Assembly: GCA_028691315.1 (NCBI GenBank)
Contig: JAQUZN010000013.1
Location: forward strand, 1 to 33,938
Source of the DNA: Candidatus Izemoplasmatales bacterium
Lineage (GTDB): Bacteria; Bacillota_I; Bacilli_A; Izemoplasmatales; Hujiaoplasmataceae
DNA: 33,938 nt
Direction of reading: 5' to 3'
Shown here: positions 8,333 to 17,271 of the stretch, one piece after another
How the letters are laid out: each line of letters starts with the position of its first letter
Position numbering within the stretch: the stretch's first letter is position 1
Notes under the pieces: generated by a model
Told to the model about the DNA's origin: nothing
Databases searched by the model: none
Seen by the model: the letters and a program-made list of their open reading frames with translations, nothing else
Made by a program: the position numbers and the translations under genes

Positions 8333-9631
8333 ATGAAGGTTGCGATTAGTGATTTTACTCTTGAACAAGTACTTAATCTAAAAGATCTAGAACAATTGTT
8401 CAGTCATTTTGCTAAACTAACTGGGATTGATGTATCGTTACACGACCCAGAAGGTCGTGAAATACTAGCGTACCGTCTAAACCCAGAAAAAAACATCTGT
8501 GAACTTGTAAAATCAAGACAATCAAACTGCGATTTTCAAATGAAGTATGCAGGACTTAAGTCAGCGGACCTGGGACAACCTTATATCTTTCAATGTGGAA
8601 CGATGGTCAAGTGTAGTGTTCCAATTTTGTTTGAGGAGAAATATATTGGGTCTTTAGCCTGTGGACCAGTTTTACTGTGGGATGCTGATGAAATTGCTAG
8701 AGGCGATTTGATTAATTTCGCAAAGACCTATCATATTCCCCAAGAAGATGCGGATTCCATTATGGATTGTGTGAAACAATTATCTCCAGAAAATATGCGC
8801 AGTGCAGCTGAAATGCTTAATTTAATGGTTTCATTTATGTGTAAAGAAGAATCTATCTTCCTCCAACAAAGAACGAAGATTACAAAACAACAAAATCAAA
8901 TCGCCGATTTGATTATCGAGAAAAGAATCAATGCCCTGAGTATGGAGACAATGGAAAAGAGAAATAAATTCCGTAAATATCCCTATGAACTGGAAAAAGA
9001 ATTAATTGCTTTTCTTCAAACTGGTGATAACAAGAATGCCATGCAAATTTTAAATTCAATACTAGGTGAAATTTTTTCATTATCCTCAGGTAATCTAGAT
9101 ATTATCAAAGCCAATGTCTATGAACTAACTGCTGTATTAATGAGAGCAGGAGTAGACGCAGGCGTAAGTTTATCTGACATGAGTCAAATATTAAGAAAAG
9201 TAACCGTCATTTTATCAGATGATACTTTATATGATGAAGTATGCCTTCTAACAACAGAAGTAATGGAAGAGATTAATAAAGTAATTTCCGCTAATAAATT
9301 TAAAAAACAAAGCAACGAAAATTTAATTAATGCGATTAGTTATATCAAGAAAAACTATCGTTTTGATTTAAGCCTTGATAATGTCGCAAATAGTGTATTT
9401 GTAAGTTCTTACTACCTTAGTCATCTATTTAGAGACGAAATTAATATGACTTTTAGCGATTATGTGAACAAAGTACGGATGGATGAGGCAATAAAACTGA
9501 TGAAAGAAACCCATATGGCAATTCAAGATATTGCAATAAAATGTGGATTCTCTGATGCTAGTTATTTTACAAGGACATTTAAGAAATATCATGGAATTAC
9601 TCCAAAAAAATACATGAGTCTTTATTTTTAA
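8333..9631 (+). CDS. PocR-sensor / AraC-family transcriptional regulator
   Basis: This is a two-part cytoplasmic regulator of about 432 residues. The N-terminal 170 residues have the PocR ligand-sensor pattern (DLEQLFSHFAKLTGIDVSLHD, several spaced cysteines, then CSVPILFEEKYIGSLACGPV). A helical linker follows, and the last 100 residues are a double helix-turn-helix AraC domain (YLSHLFRDEIN and CGFSDASYFTRTFKKYHGITPKKY). PocR domains bind small organic ligands; in Salmonella PocR responds to 1,2-propanediol. Placement directly before the corrinoid operon suggests that it activates that operon when the methylated substrate is present. Starts at 8324 (GTG), 8327 and 8333 (ATG) are possible. 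I prefer 8333 because the SD AAAGGGG (8316-8322) is then 10 bases away. Confidence 0.9.
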   Translation: MKVAISDFTLEQVLNLKDLEQLFSHFAKLTGIDVSLHDPEGREILAYRLNPEKNICELVKSRQSNCDFQMKYAGLKSADLGQPYIFQCGTMVKCSVPILFEEKYIGSLACGPVLLWDADEIARGDLINFAKTYHIPQEDADSIMDCVKQLSPENMRSAAEMLNLMVSFMCKEESIFLQQRTKITKQQNQIADLIIEKRINALSMETMEKRNKFRKYPYELEKELIAFLQTGDNKNAMQILNSILGEIFSLSSGNLDIIKANVYELTAVLMRAGVDAGVSLSDMSQILRKVTVILSDDTLYDEVCLLTTEVMEEINKVISANKFKKQSNENLINAISYIKKNYRFDLSLDNVANSVFVSSYYLSHLFRDEINMTFSDYVNKVRMDEAIKLMKETHMAIQDIAIKCGFSDASYFTRTFKKYHGITPKKYMSLYF

Positions 9632-9638
9632 TAAACAG

Positions 9639-9673
9639 ATAAGTCCACATGCAAATATGGACTTATTTTTTTG
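9639..9673 (+). terminator. Rho-independent terminator after the PocR/AraC gene
   Basis: The arms ATAAGTCCA (9639-9647) and TGGACTTAT (9658-9666) pair perfectly around a 10-base loop and are followed by a run of seven T. This separates the activator/regulator genes from the corrinoid operon. Confidence 0.88.
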
Positions 9674-9714
9674 GGATATAACAATATAGTGCTACTTTAT
9701 GACAAAAAAACGAG

Positions 9715-9743
9715 TGTTAGCGCTTTAAATATTAGGGTATAAT
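9715..9743 (+). promoter_or_regulatory. Promoter of the corrinoid/sugar operon with an overlapping cre-like site
   Basis: A TATAAT lies at 9738-9743, but the -35 position (about 9715-9720, TGTTAG) is poor, as expected of a promoter that needs an AraC-type activator. The same bases form a cre-like sequence: TGTTAGCGCTTTAAA (9715-9729) fits TGNNARCGNWWWCAW except for A instead of C near the end. CcpA bound there would block the -35 region. Both roles are inferred from sequence. Confidence 0.55.
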
Positions 9744-9775
9744 ACAATTGATTTTTCAAAAAGGATGGTATAAAC

Positions 9776-10417
9776 ATGATTTTAGACGAAATAAGCACCT
9801 TACTTCAAAAAGGAAAGGCAAAAGAAGTCAAACTGTTAGTTCAAAACGCACTAGATGAAGGGATAGCTCCTGTAGAAATCCTAAATCAGGGATTAATTAA
9901 AGGAATGTCCATCATTGGTGGAAAATTCAAAAACAATGAAGTCTTTGTGCCTGAAGTACTTGTTGCGGCACGTGCTATGAACTCTGGACTTGAAATCTTG
10001 CGTCCAGCTTTAGTCCTTGCGGGAAACAAGTCAGTAGGTAAAGCACTAATATGTACTGTTTCTGGAGACTTACATGATATTGGCAAAAACCTTGTCAAAA
10101 TGATGATGGAAGGCCAAGGAATTGAAGTCATCGACTTGGGTGTAGATGTTAGCCCAGAAACAATTATTGAAGCAATCAAAGAGCATCATCCACAGATTAT
10201 TTGCCTTAGTGCATTACTGACAACGACAATGATGAACCAAAAGGTAATCATTGATTCGATAAATGATTCAGGTCTACGCAGAAAAATCAAAATCATGATT
10301 GGTGGCGCACCAGTAACTGAACAATACGCTAAAGAAATTGGAGCTGATGGATATTCGCCTGATGCCGCAAGTGCATCAGAAATGGCATTATCATTTTTAT
10401 GTAAAGGAGATTGCTAA
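9776..10417 (+). CDS. Corrinoid (B12-binding) methyltransferase protein, MtaC/MtvC type
   Basis: The 213-residue product has the two-part structure of corrinoid proteins in three-component methyltransferase systems. A helical cap (about residues 1-85, with GLIKGMSIIGGKFKNNEVFVPEVL-type residues around 40-62) is followed by a Rossmann B12-binding domain. The signature GDLHDIGKN is present, with His100 as the expected lower cobalt ligand. Downstream, SALLTTTM and IGGAPV complete the B12 fold. It would carry the methyl group from a methylated donor to an acceptor between the partner methyltransferases. It is the first gene of an operon running to 19312, and the next gene starts 1 base after its stop. 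Co(II) repair would come from the activator at 6837-8309. Confidence 0.94.
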   Translation: MILDEISTLLQKGKAKEVKLLVQNALDEGIAPVEILNQGLIKGMSIIGGKFKNNEVFVPEVLVAARAMNSGLEILRPALVLAGNKSVGKALICTVSGDLHDIGKNLVKMMMEGQGIEVIDLGVDVSPETIIEAIKEHHPQIICLSALLTTTMMNQKVIIDSINDSGLRRKIKIMIGGAPVTEQYAKEIGADGYSPDAASASEMALSFLCKGDC

Positions 10418-10418
10418 G

Positions 10419-11504
10419 ATGTTCAAAACAATTGATTCTTATAAAATTGATATTGATAAGACATTTAGTGAATCAAAGAAATTATACGATGATGCCTTGC
10501 ACAAAATTCCAGGGAATATCAGCTTCCGCACACTACCACCAAGTGATGTTGAAATCTATACTCGACTTGATCTAACAAAATACAATTACATAACTGATGT
10601 TGATAAGTACGCAGAGGATCTTATTTCACTCTTAGATGAATCCTATACGAAGCGTGCCTTAATTGATGACAATATGATTCCAACTATTTTTCCTATATTG
10701 GGAATTGGTGATTACAGCGCGTTTGTTGCCGGAGATATTATTTTTAAAAAAGATACTTCATGGGGACAGCATATTCTAAACGAAATTGATGATTATAAAA
10801 AATTACCACCCATCGGAACGGCAATTTGGTATAAAAGATTTTTAGAAATTTCTGAAGCATTAATTAAAAAAAGTGCTTCAAAGGAAATTCCATATATGCG
10901 AGGCTTTTTTTCGCCACTAGATCTTGCACATGCACTTCGGGGAGAAGATATCTATTATGATTTCTATGATGAACCCGAAAAAGTTCATGAACTTCTAAAT
11001 TACTGTGCTGATGCAATTATTCATTTCGCTGAAGACATCTACAACCTTGTTGAACAATACTATCGAAACACAAAATATGGCACATGGTACACCAAAAACT
11101 GTATTAACATGTCTGAAGATATCGCATGTATGATCAGCGGTGAGACCTATAGAGAATTCTGCATGCCACATACACAAAAAGTAATCGATTATTTTGGCAT
11201 TGGCTATATGCATTGCCATTCACGGGCTATGTACTTAGTAAAAGAAATTTGCTCTATGAGAAACGTAGTCCACTTGTGGTTAGCTACGGATCCTAATCAG
11301 CCAAGACCGATGGAACATCTAGAATCACTAATCAAAGATGCAAATGGAGCAGTTTTAGCAATTGATTGTGACAATTTTGAAGAAATAGAAAATAATTTTG
11401 AATTAATGAAAAAAGGGAATTTCTCAATTTGCTTACCGGTTTCTTCAATTGATGAAGGAATTGAATTAACAAACCGGTTTAGAAAGTGTAACAAGGAGGA
11501 ATAA
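10419..11504 (+). CDS. URO-D-fold protein, putative corrinoid-dependent methyltransferase (paralogue 1)
   Basis: This product of about 361 residues shows the C-terminal half of the uroporphyrinogen-decarboxylase/MtaA-like TIM barrel, including the motif following YFGIGYMH. At the usual H-x-C zinc site it reads His265-Cys266-His267, and Cys338 lies near the position of the third ligand, so metal binding may be altered. It is unlikely to be the heme enzyme HemE: it directly follows the corrinoid protein and no heme gene is near. I infer a role as the methyl-donor-specific methyltransferase, or a regulatory or structural relative. A longer frame opens upstream at 10338, but the ATG at 10419 has SD AAAGGAGA (10403-10410) and avoids overlapping the corrinoid protein gene. 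Confidence 0.8.
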   Translation: MFKTIDSYKIDIDKTFSESKKLYDDALHKIPGNISFRTLPPSDVEIYTRLDLTKYNYITDVDKYAEDLISLLDESYTKRALIDDNMIPTIFPILGIGDYSAFVAGDIIFKKDTSWGQHILNEIDDYKKLPPIGTAIWYKRFLEISEALIKKSASKEIPYMRGFFSPLDLAHALRGEDIYYDFYDEPEKVHELLNYCADAIIHFAEDIYNLVEQYYRNTKYGTWYTKNCINMSEDIACMISGETYREFCMPHTQKVIDYFGIGYMHCHSRAMYLVKEICSMRNVVHLWLATDPNQPRPMEHLESLIKDANGAVLAIDCDNFEEIENNFELMKKGNFSICLPVSSIDEGIELTNRFRKCNKEE

Positions 11505-11506
11505 TC

Positions 11507-13831
11507 ATGAAAAAATTTAGCGTAATATTATTAACTATTGTTTTTCTTGCTTTTTCATGGGTTTTTTCTACGCCTGTTTTCGCAGACGGTGCAACTTCTT
11601 TAAGAATTTGGTTTTCTCAATATGATGAAGAAAATTTGGCAATGGAAGCCATTGCTAAGAGATATGAAGAAGAAACTGGCGTTCATGTAGAAGTTATCTC
11701 AAGAATTAATCTTTTTAATGCTGTTAAAGACTTAGTGAATAATGCTACGCTTGATGATAGACCTGATATTGTCTACTTGCAGGCACCAGATATTGGTCTT
11801 CTAGTAAAAAGTGGATATCTTCGTGATATCAGTGATGCAATTGATGAAGAAATGACTACTAGATTTGTTGACGTTGCTTTTTCTGCATTTTCATACAACG
11901 GATCTAATTATGGAGTCGGATATTCTGTTGACTCTTATGGACTAATCTACAACAAGGCATATATATCAGAAGAAGAACTACCAAAAACCTGGGATGAGTT
12001 TTATGCAACTGCAAAAGCACTAACTCAAGTTGATGAGGATGGAAATGTACTAGTTCATGGTGCGTTACTTAATTCTAGAGACATGTGGTTTAATTATTCT
12101 CTGATAAAATCTTTTGGTGGATATTACTATGGTACTTTCCCAAATGGGGATTATAATCCATATGATATTGGATTAGATAATCCTGGCATGCTTGATTATA
12201 TCGCGTTAATGAAAGAGATGAAATCTAATAACCTTGTTTTGACAAACAAGATTCATGGCGAAAGTGAAATTGTATCTCGATTTGCAAATGGAAAAGTAGC
12301 AATGATTATTTACGGATTATGGTATGCTTCTTCATTTCAACAACAAGGAATTGATTATGGCATTGCTTCATTACCAGATTCATCTGATGGAACTATTTCC
12401 AAAGCGTTAGCTACAGTCACAGGGTTTGCCGTCAACAATTACACGCTTCATCCAGATGAATCAGTTTCGTTCTTGAAATATATTCTTGAAGATGATAATC
12501 AACAACTATTGATTGAAGCCGGAAATGGATACTCCCAATTGCTAGGCACAAGAAATCCAGCGAACAAAAGTGTGATTGCTTCAGCTTATATTCAAAGTTC
12601 GGATATTCTATCCTCTTTATCTTCTTTAAATGATGAATGTGAACCTTTCCCAAATATTGCTGAAGGGCAGATTTGGTACAATTATACAAGCACTGTATTT
12701 CAAAGTATCTTTTTTGGCGATGCAAATGGCGATGAAGTAGATCCACAGGCAAAGTTATCTGAACTAACAGAAAAAATTCGTGAAGATGTTCAGCTAATGA
12801 ACTATCAAGCCGAAAGAATAGAAGTTCCACCTGTATTTTATCTAGTGTTGATTTTACTTGCCATAGGATTTATCGTATTTAAAATTGTTCGCTTTAAAAT
12901 TGAACAAAAAAAGCAATTATATCACTCCAGACTATCTTGGAAAGAAACATTTCTTGCATGGGGATTGATGACACCTTTACTGATATTACTGCTAGTCTTT
13001 TATGTATATCCAATATGTCATAATTTCTATCTATCACTAACAGATTATAGTGGCGTGAACCTTAGAGATTATGGGCTAATAGGATTTGCAAACTACAAAA
13101 ATATTTTTGTAGCAGGACTAGATGGTTTGATTAAAATGAGTTGTTGGACAATAATCTTCGCAACACTCGTGGTTGTAATTGCATTTATCTTAGGAACTTT
13201 TTTAGCTACTTTATTATGTGAAATTAACTTCAAGGTTGCTAAAATCTATCGTATCGTATTTATCTTACCATGGGTGATTCCAACCGTCATTACACTATTA
13301 ATGTGGCAAGGACTTTTAGATACCGATGGTGGACTAATTAATCAGTTACTGGGTTTGATTGGAATCCCAAATATACCATGGCTATCAGATGCGTTTATGG
13401 CTAAAGTATCAACCGTTCTTGTGATGACCTGGTTCTCATTTCCATACTTCATGGTCGTTGCTTCAGGACTGCTTAAATCGATTCCAAAGGATTATTATGA
13501 TGCGGCAAAAATGGATGGAGCCAATGGCTATTACACATTCAAGTTCATTACTCTTCCACTAGTTTTTAAAGCACTAATTCCAACACTAATTATGTCATTT
13601 ATTATGCAGTTCAATCAATTTGGTGTTTATATCTTGACTGCTGGTGGACCAGCATCAGACAAAATTGGCGCACCAGGCGCAACGGATCTTTTAATTACGT
13701 ATGTATTTAATACAGCATTTAATACGAGTCGTTATGCGGTTGCGGCGAGTTATTCAGTAATTATCTTTGTATTTGTCGCAATTTTTGCAATTATCTCGAT
13801 GAGAGTCGGAAGAAAGGTGGCGAATACTTAA
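11507..13831 (+). CDS. ABC transporter binding protein-permease fusion (MalE-MalF type)
   Basis: This is a 774-residue fusion. It has a signal peptide ending about STPVFA (residue 26) without a lipobox Cys, then a complete extracellular sugar-binding domain (about residues 27-435, with RIWFSQYDEENLAM at its start and GLIYNKAYISEEELPKTWDEF in the middle). A single membrane helix (about 442-461) brings the chain to the cytoplasm. A MalF-type permease follows from about residue 485, with an EAA loop (DAAKMDGAN from residue 665, then ITLPLVF). The receptor is thus tethered to its own channel. The MalG-type partner starts 1 base after the stop. Receptor fusions are known in glycine-betaine and glutamine importers; in the CUT1 sugar family I regard the fusion as unusual. 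No ATPase gene is present, so a shared ATPase is inferred. Confidence 0.93.
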   Translation: MKKFSVILLTIVFLAFSWVFSTPVFADGATSLRIWFSQYDEENLAMEAIAKRYEEETGVHVEVISRINLFNAVKDLVNNATLDDRPDIVYLQAPDIGLLVKSGYLRDISDAIDEEMTTRFVDVAFSAFSYNGSNYGVGYSVDSYGLIYNKAYISEEELPKTWDEFYATAKALTQVDEDGNVLVHGALLNSRDMWFNYSLIKSFGGYYYGTFPNGDYNPYDIGLDNPGMLDYIALMKEMKSNNLVLTNKIHGESEIVSRFANGKVAMIIYGLWYASSFQQQGIDYGIASLPDSSDGTISKALATVTGFAVNNYTLHPDESVSFLKYILEDDNQQLLIEAGNGYSQLLGTRNPANKSVIASAYIQSSDILSSLSSLNDECEPFPNIAEGQIWYNYTSTVFQSIFFGDANGDEVDPQAKLSELTEKIREDVQLMNYQAERIEVPPVFYLVLILLAIGFIVFKIVRFKIEQKKQLYHSRLSWKETFLAWGLMTPLLILLLVFYVYPICHNFYLSLTDYSGVNLRDYGLIGFANYKNIFVAGLDGLIKMSCWTIIFATLVVVIAFILGTFLATLLCEINFKVAKIYRIVFILPWVIPTVITLLMWQGLLDTDGGLINQLLGLIGIPNIPWLSDAFMAKVSTVLVMTWFSFPYFMVVASGLLKSIPKDYYDAAKMDGANGYYTFKFITLPLVFKALIPTLIMSFIMQFNQFGVYILTAGGPASDKIGAPGATDLLITYVFNTAFNTSRYAVAASYSVIIFVFVAIFAIISMRVGRKVANT

Positions 13832-13832
13832 T

Positions 13833-14666
13833 ATGAAAAAATCTAGAATTCATCTTAAAAAACTGATTGCTCATTTCTTTTTACTTGGGTTAACAATTAT
13901 CACATTAATTCCATTTTTGTATATCATACTAATTGCTTTTGGGAAAAATGTCGTTGGTACGAGTGCCACAATTCCTAAGGAATATACCTTAAACAACTTT
14001 TCACGGCTCTTTGTTGAAACAAAGTTTTTATCTTGGATCCAAAATTCACTCGTAATTGCTTTTTCAACGATGGTTATTTCAGTCATTTTTGTTAGTATTA
14101 CCGTTTATGTGTTTTCAAGAATGAAGTTTCACGGTAGAGAAAAGTTATTTCAATTCATTCTTTTAATTCAGATCTTTCCACTGACACTCTCAATGGTTTC
14201 CATCTTTAGTATCTTTGTCAATTTAGGAATTATCAATGACTTGAAAGGCTTGGTTTTATTAAATTCGACGATATCCTCTGCGGGTTTAGTACTACTTGCA
14301 AAAGGTTATTTTGATACGATTCCATATGAAATTGATGAAGCTGCGATGATGGATGGAGCTAGTCGACTTCAAACATGTTTTAGAGTGATTTTACCTCTTG
14401 CCAAACCAATGATGGCAGTCGTTGCGATTCAAAGCTTTGTCATCGCATACAACGAATACGCGATTGCTTCAACGGTAATGACCGAGGGACTAACATCCAT
14501 GCCACTGGCTGTAGGATTACAATCCATGATAACCGGACAGTTCGGTACAAACTGGAGTATGTATTGTGCTGCAGCAATCTTGGGTTCAATTCCAATGATT
14601 ATTTTATTTTATTCGCTCCAAAAATATTTTATTGGCGGACTGACTGAAGGCTCGATAAAAATGTAA
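13833..14666 (+). CDS. Carbohydrate ABC transporter permease, MalG type
   Basis: This 277-residue protein has six predicted membrane helices, an N-terminal Arg/Lys-rich start (MKKSRIHLKK) and the permease EAA loop (DEAAMMDGAS, then VILPLAKP). The C-terminal LQKYFIGGLTEGSIKM matches MalG-type subunits. It begins 1 base after the stop of the binding protein-permease fusion and must be its heterodimer partner. The resemblance to MalG, together with the following neopullulanase-like gene, points to an alpha-glucan or maltodextrin-like oligosaccharide, possibly modified. Confidence 0.93.
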   Translation: MKKSRIHLKKLIAHFFLLGLTIITLIPFLYIILIAFGKNVVGTSATIPKEYTLNNFSRLFVETKFLSWIQNSLVIAFSTMVISVIFVSITVYVFSRMKFHGREKLFQFILLIQIFPLTLSMVSIFSIFVNLGIINDLKGLVLLNSTISSAGLVLLAKGYFDTIPYEIDEAAMMDGASRLQTCFRVILPLAKPMMAVVAIQSFVIAYNEYAIASTVMTEGLTSMPLAVGLQSMITGQFGTNWSMYCAAAILGSIPMIILFYSLQKYFIGGLTEGSIKM

Positions 14667-14678
14667 AGGAAGATATGA

Positions 14679-16367
14679 ATGGTTAAAACTAGTGTACAAC
14701 ATTCCAGCAACCCACCTTACTGTTATCCTATAGCGATTGATACACTTTGTGTCCGTTTGAAAATTAAGAGAAATACTTGCACACTGGTTTTAGTTCATTA
14801 TCAAAATCTGTATGATCATACAAGTTATTTAAAAACATCTGAGATGAAACTAATATTAAGTGATGACTTGTTTGATTTATATGAAACAACCATTACGATG
14901 AAAAGCCGTCATTTCAAGTATTACTTTGATATTACTTGTAAAAATATCATCTATCACTATACATCAGATGGCTTTATTACCGAGCCTGAGCCGTCTAATT
15001 ATTTTTATTATTCATCAATTAATAAAGATGAAATTAAAACACTTCCCAAAAATTGTGAAGGGGAGATCATTTATCAAATTTTAGTCGATCGCTTTTTTGA
15101 TGGAAATCCATTGAATAATCCAAAGAACACGAAAAACAAGAGTGAATTACCAGATCGTAACACCTATTATGGTGGCGATTTTGAAGGAATTGTTCAAAAG
15201 CTCGATTATCTTGATGCTTATGGCGTAAAGATTATTTATTTAAGTCCCGTCTTTGATTCGCCTACTTACCATAAATATGACATTAATGACTATTATCATA
15301 TTGAGGATATATATGGAGGAAAAGAGGGATTAACGACCCTTGTAAAAAAAGCCCATGAAAAAAATATGTTGATAGTTTTGGATACAGTATTTAATCATGC
15401 ATCCTCAAATCATCCATTTTTTCAAGACATTCTTTTAAACCAGGAGAAGTCAAAGTATCTTGATTATTTTGAAATTGAATCTTTTCCTGTTTCTGTAGAA
15501 AAAGGAAATTATAACAATTTTGCTAATTTAGTTCCTTCAATGCCTAAATGGAACACTGTGAATCCTAAAGTTCAAAACTACTTGATTGACTCAAGTATCT
15601 ATTGGATGAAAAAATGTCATATTGATGGATTTAGACTAGACGTTGCAGACGAAGTGTCACACGCTTTTTGGAAAAACTTTTATTTAAGAATTAAACAACA
15701 AAATAAAGACGCAATTATTATCGGCGAAATTTGGAATCAAGCCCAAAACTGGGTCAATACGAATGAAATTGATACTGTTACAGATTACAAATTTCGACAA
15801 TTTCTTCTCGATTTTTCGGGCTTCAAAAAATCATCAACTCACTTTTTTCAAAAACTGAATCATCATAAAATGTTGTATCTTACACCTACATTTAACTATC
15901 TTGTGCATTTGGTAGGAAGTCACGATACGATTCGATTAATAAACTATCTTCAAAAGCCCAAATTTCATTTCTTGACGCTTTCAACAATGCTTTTGTTTGA
16001 TGGGATTCCATTAATTTATTATGGAGATGAAATTGCTTTACCAGGAGAGGTTGATCCTGATAATCGCCGTGCTATGATATGGGATCGACCAATTACAAGC
16101 GAAGAGGAAGCTTTTAAAAAGTTATGCAAGTTTCGTAGCCAGTCTGAAGTTTTAAAAAAGGGAACACTTGAGACGATTTCTTCCACTTCGAGAGTACTTA
16201 AATTTATACGTTCTTATCAAAATCACAAAATTCTTGTTGTCATTAATTTTTCAGGCAGGCCTACTTTGGTGGTCAGTCATGACTACATTCATTTACTTGG
16301 AGAAGTTCTTCAAAAAAATGGCGGATTTATTGTGTATCCGTATTCATATGCATTATTTAGGATTTAA
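14679..16367 (+). CDS. GH13 alpha-glucanase, neopullulanase/cyclomaltodextrinase-like
   Basis: The 562-residue protein lacks a signal peptide, so it acts in the cytoplasm on imported oligosaccharides. An N-terminal beta-rich domain of about 125 residues (CBM34-like position) precedes a GH13 barrel. All conserved regions are present: DTVFNH (from residue 235), GFRLDVADEV with nucleophile Asp321, GEIW with acid Glu350, and GSHDT with Asp416. The MPKWN segment (residue 288) resembles the MPKLN marker of the GH13_20 neopullulanase group. It would hydrolyse alpha-1,4/1,6 links of maltodextrins, cyclodextrins or pullulan fragments. The SD AAAGGAAG lies 6 bases ahead of the ATG. Membership in a corrinoid methyltransferase operon is unusual and suggests that the glucan is methylated or carries a methyl aglycone. 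Confidence 0.93.
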   Translation: MVKTSVQHSSNPPYCYPIAIDTLCVRLKIKRNTCTLVLVHYQNLYDHTSYLKTSEMKLILSDDLFDLYETTITMKSRHFKYYFDITCKNIIYHYTSDGFITEPEPSNYFYYSSINKDEIKTLPKNCEGEIIYQILVDRFFDGNPLNNPKNTKNKSELPDRNTYYGGDFEGIVQKLDYLDAYGVKIIYLSPVFDSPTYHKYDINDYYHIEDIYGGKEGLTTLVKKAHEKNMLIVLDTVFNHASSNHPFFQDILLNQEKSKYLDYFEIESFPVSVEKGNYNNFANLVPSMPKWNTVNPKVQNYLIDSSIYWMKKCHIDGFRLDVADEVSHAFWKNFYLRIKQQNKDAIIIGEIWNQAQNWVNTNEIDTVTDYKFRQFLLDFSGFKKSSTHFFQKLNHHKMLYLTPTFNYLVHLVGSHDTIRLINYLQKPKFHFLTLSTMLLFDGIPLIYYGDEIALPGEVDPDNRRAMIWDRPITSEEEAFKKLCKFRSQSEVLKKGTLETISSTSRVLKFIRSYQNHKILVVINFSGRPTLVVSHDYIHLLGEVLQKNGGFIVYPYSYALFRI

Positions 16368-16382
16368 TGCCATATAGGCATT
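16366..16382 (+). repeat. Intercistronic hairpin between the GH13 and lipoprotein genes
   Basis: AATGCC (16366-16371) and GGCATT (16377-16382) form a 6-base stem with a 5-base loop, overlapping the GH13 stop codon. There is no T tail, so it is not a simple terminator. It could protect or process the mRNA so that the downstream lipoprotein is made in larger amounts. Confidence 0.45.
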
Positions 16383-16407
16383 CATATAAAGAAAAGGAGA
16401 ATTACAA

Positions 16408-17250
16408 ATGAAAAATTTAAAATTATTCGTATCACTTTTTATGCTTTTTGGATTTGCTTTTTTGTTAGTCGGATGCGGTGATAACTCAACAACAACGACA
16501 ACCACAAATGGTGGTAATGATTCTACAACAACTACCACAGAAGCAACACTATCACCTTATTTTGTTGCTGGTAGTTTCAATGGATACATTGCCGATGATG
16601 AAGGCTCTCGTATGCAAGCTCTAGCTGAAGAAGAAGGATGGTATACATTTACTGTTGAACTTAATGCTGACAACCGTGATAATGCGTATGATGGACATTA
16701 TTACACGATTACCGATGGTACATGGACAACAACTTTTGGTACTACTAGCTATGCATTACAGCCTGCTCCTACTTCACCTACAGGTGGAGGAATGGGAAGC
16801 ATTTATGTTTATGAAAATCAAACATTGACTATTTTGTTCGATTCTAACACTAATACTGTTTATGATAGTTCAATGGTTAAAGTACTTGATAACCCAATTA
16901 TTTATGGCGATTTTAATACCGCTATGGATCACGGTGCAGATTGGTCAATTGCTTTAACAGACGCGCTTGTTTTAGAAGACACAGATAGCAATGGTATCTA
17001 TGAGGGCGAATGGACATTCCCAGCATACACTGGTTCAAGTGAATCAGGATATACGTTATTAGTCGCAACTGCAACTGCTTATTATATCGGTGCATGGGGA
17101 CACAGTTGGGGTGTATTAACTCAATATTTGTTTGATGGAAACCTCGCTTCTATGGGAGCTGTTAATAATTTAAAGCCAACAGTTGACACGACATATCATT
17201 TTGCATACGATAGTGCAACTCATATTACTACTTGTACAGTTGTTGAATAA
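16408..17250 (+). CDS. Surface lipoprotein with carbohydrate-binding-like domains
   Basis: The 280-residue product has a lipoprotein signal (lipobox LVGC, Cys23) and then a low-complexity Thr/Asn/Ser linker (about residues 27-48) typical of a flexible stalk. The first domain (about residues 50-150) begins FVAGSFNGY, like the start of starch-binding or SusE/SusF-type beta-sandwich modules. It is rich in Trp, Tyr and Gly. The second part (about 160-280) starts again with IYGDFNTA and may be a second such module. A surface role in holding glucan near the importer is plausible given the GH13 and MalEFG-like neighbours. Catalytic residues were not seen. The SD AAAGGAG is good. Confidence 0.8.
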   Translation: MKNLKLFVSLFMLFGFAFLLVGCGDNSTTTTTTNGGNDSTTTTTEATLSPYFVAGSFNGYIADDEGSRMQALAEEEGWYTFTVELNADNRDNAYDGHYYTITDGTWTTTFGTTSYALQPAPTSPTGGGMGSIYVYENQTLTILFDSNTNTVYDSSMVKVLDNPIIYGDFNTAMDHGADWSIALTDALVLEDTDSNGIYEGEWTFPAYTGSSESGYTLLVATATAYYIGAWGHSWGVLTQYLFDGNLASMGAVNNLKPTVDTTYHFAYDSATHITTCTVVE

Positions 17251-17271
17251 ACAATATAGAATTGAGATGAA

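Noticed and set aside
9632-9775. Cobalamin riboswitch before the corrinoid operon.
   Set aside because: The gap holds a terminator, a promoter and a cre-like site only; there is no B12-box-like sequence and too little room.
10338-10418. A longer start for the first URO-D-fold gene at 10338.
   Set aside because: It would overlap the corrinoid protein gene by 80 bases and has no SD; the ATG at 10419 follows AAAGGAGA at a good distance.
12432-12830. A 132-codon open frame on the minus strand.
   Set aside because: It lies wholly inside the binding-protein part of the fusion gene, has no recognisable domain and follows the codon pattern of the opposite strand.
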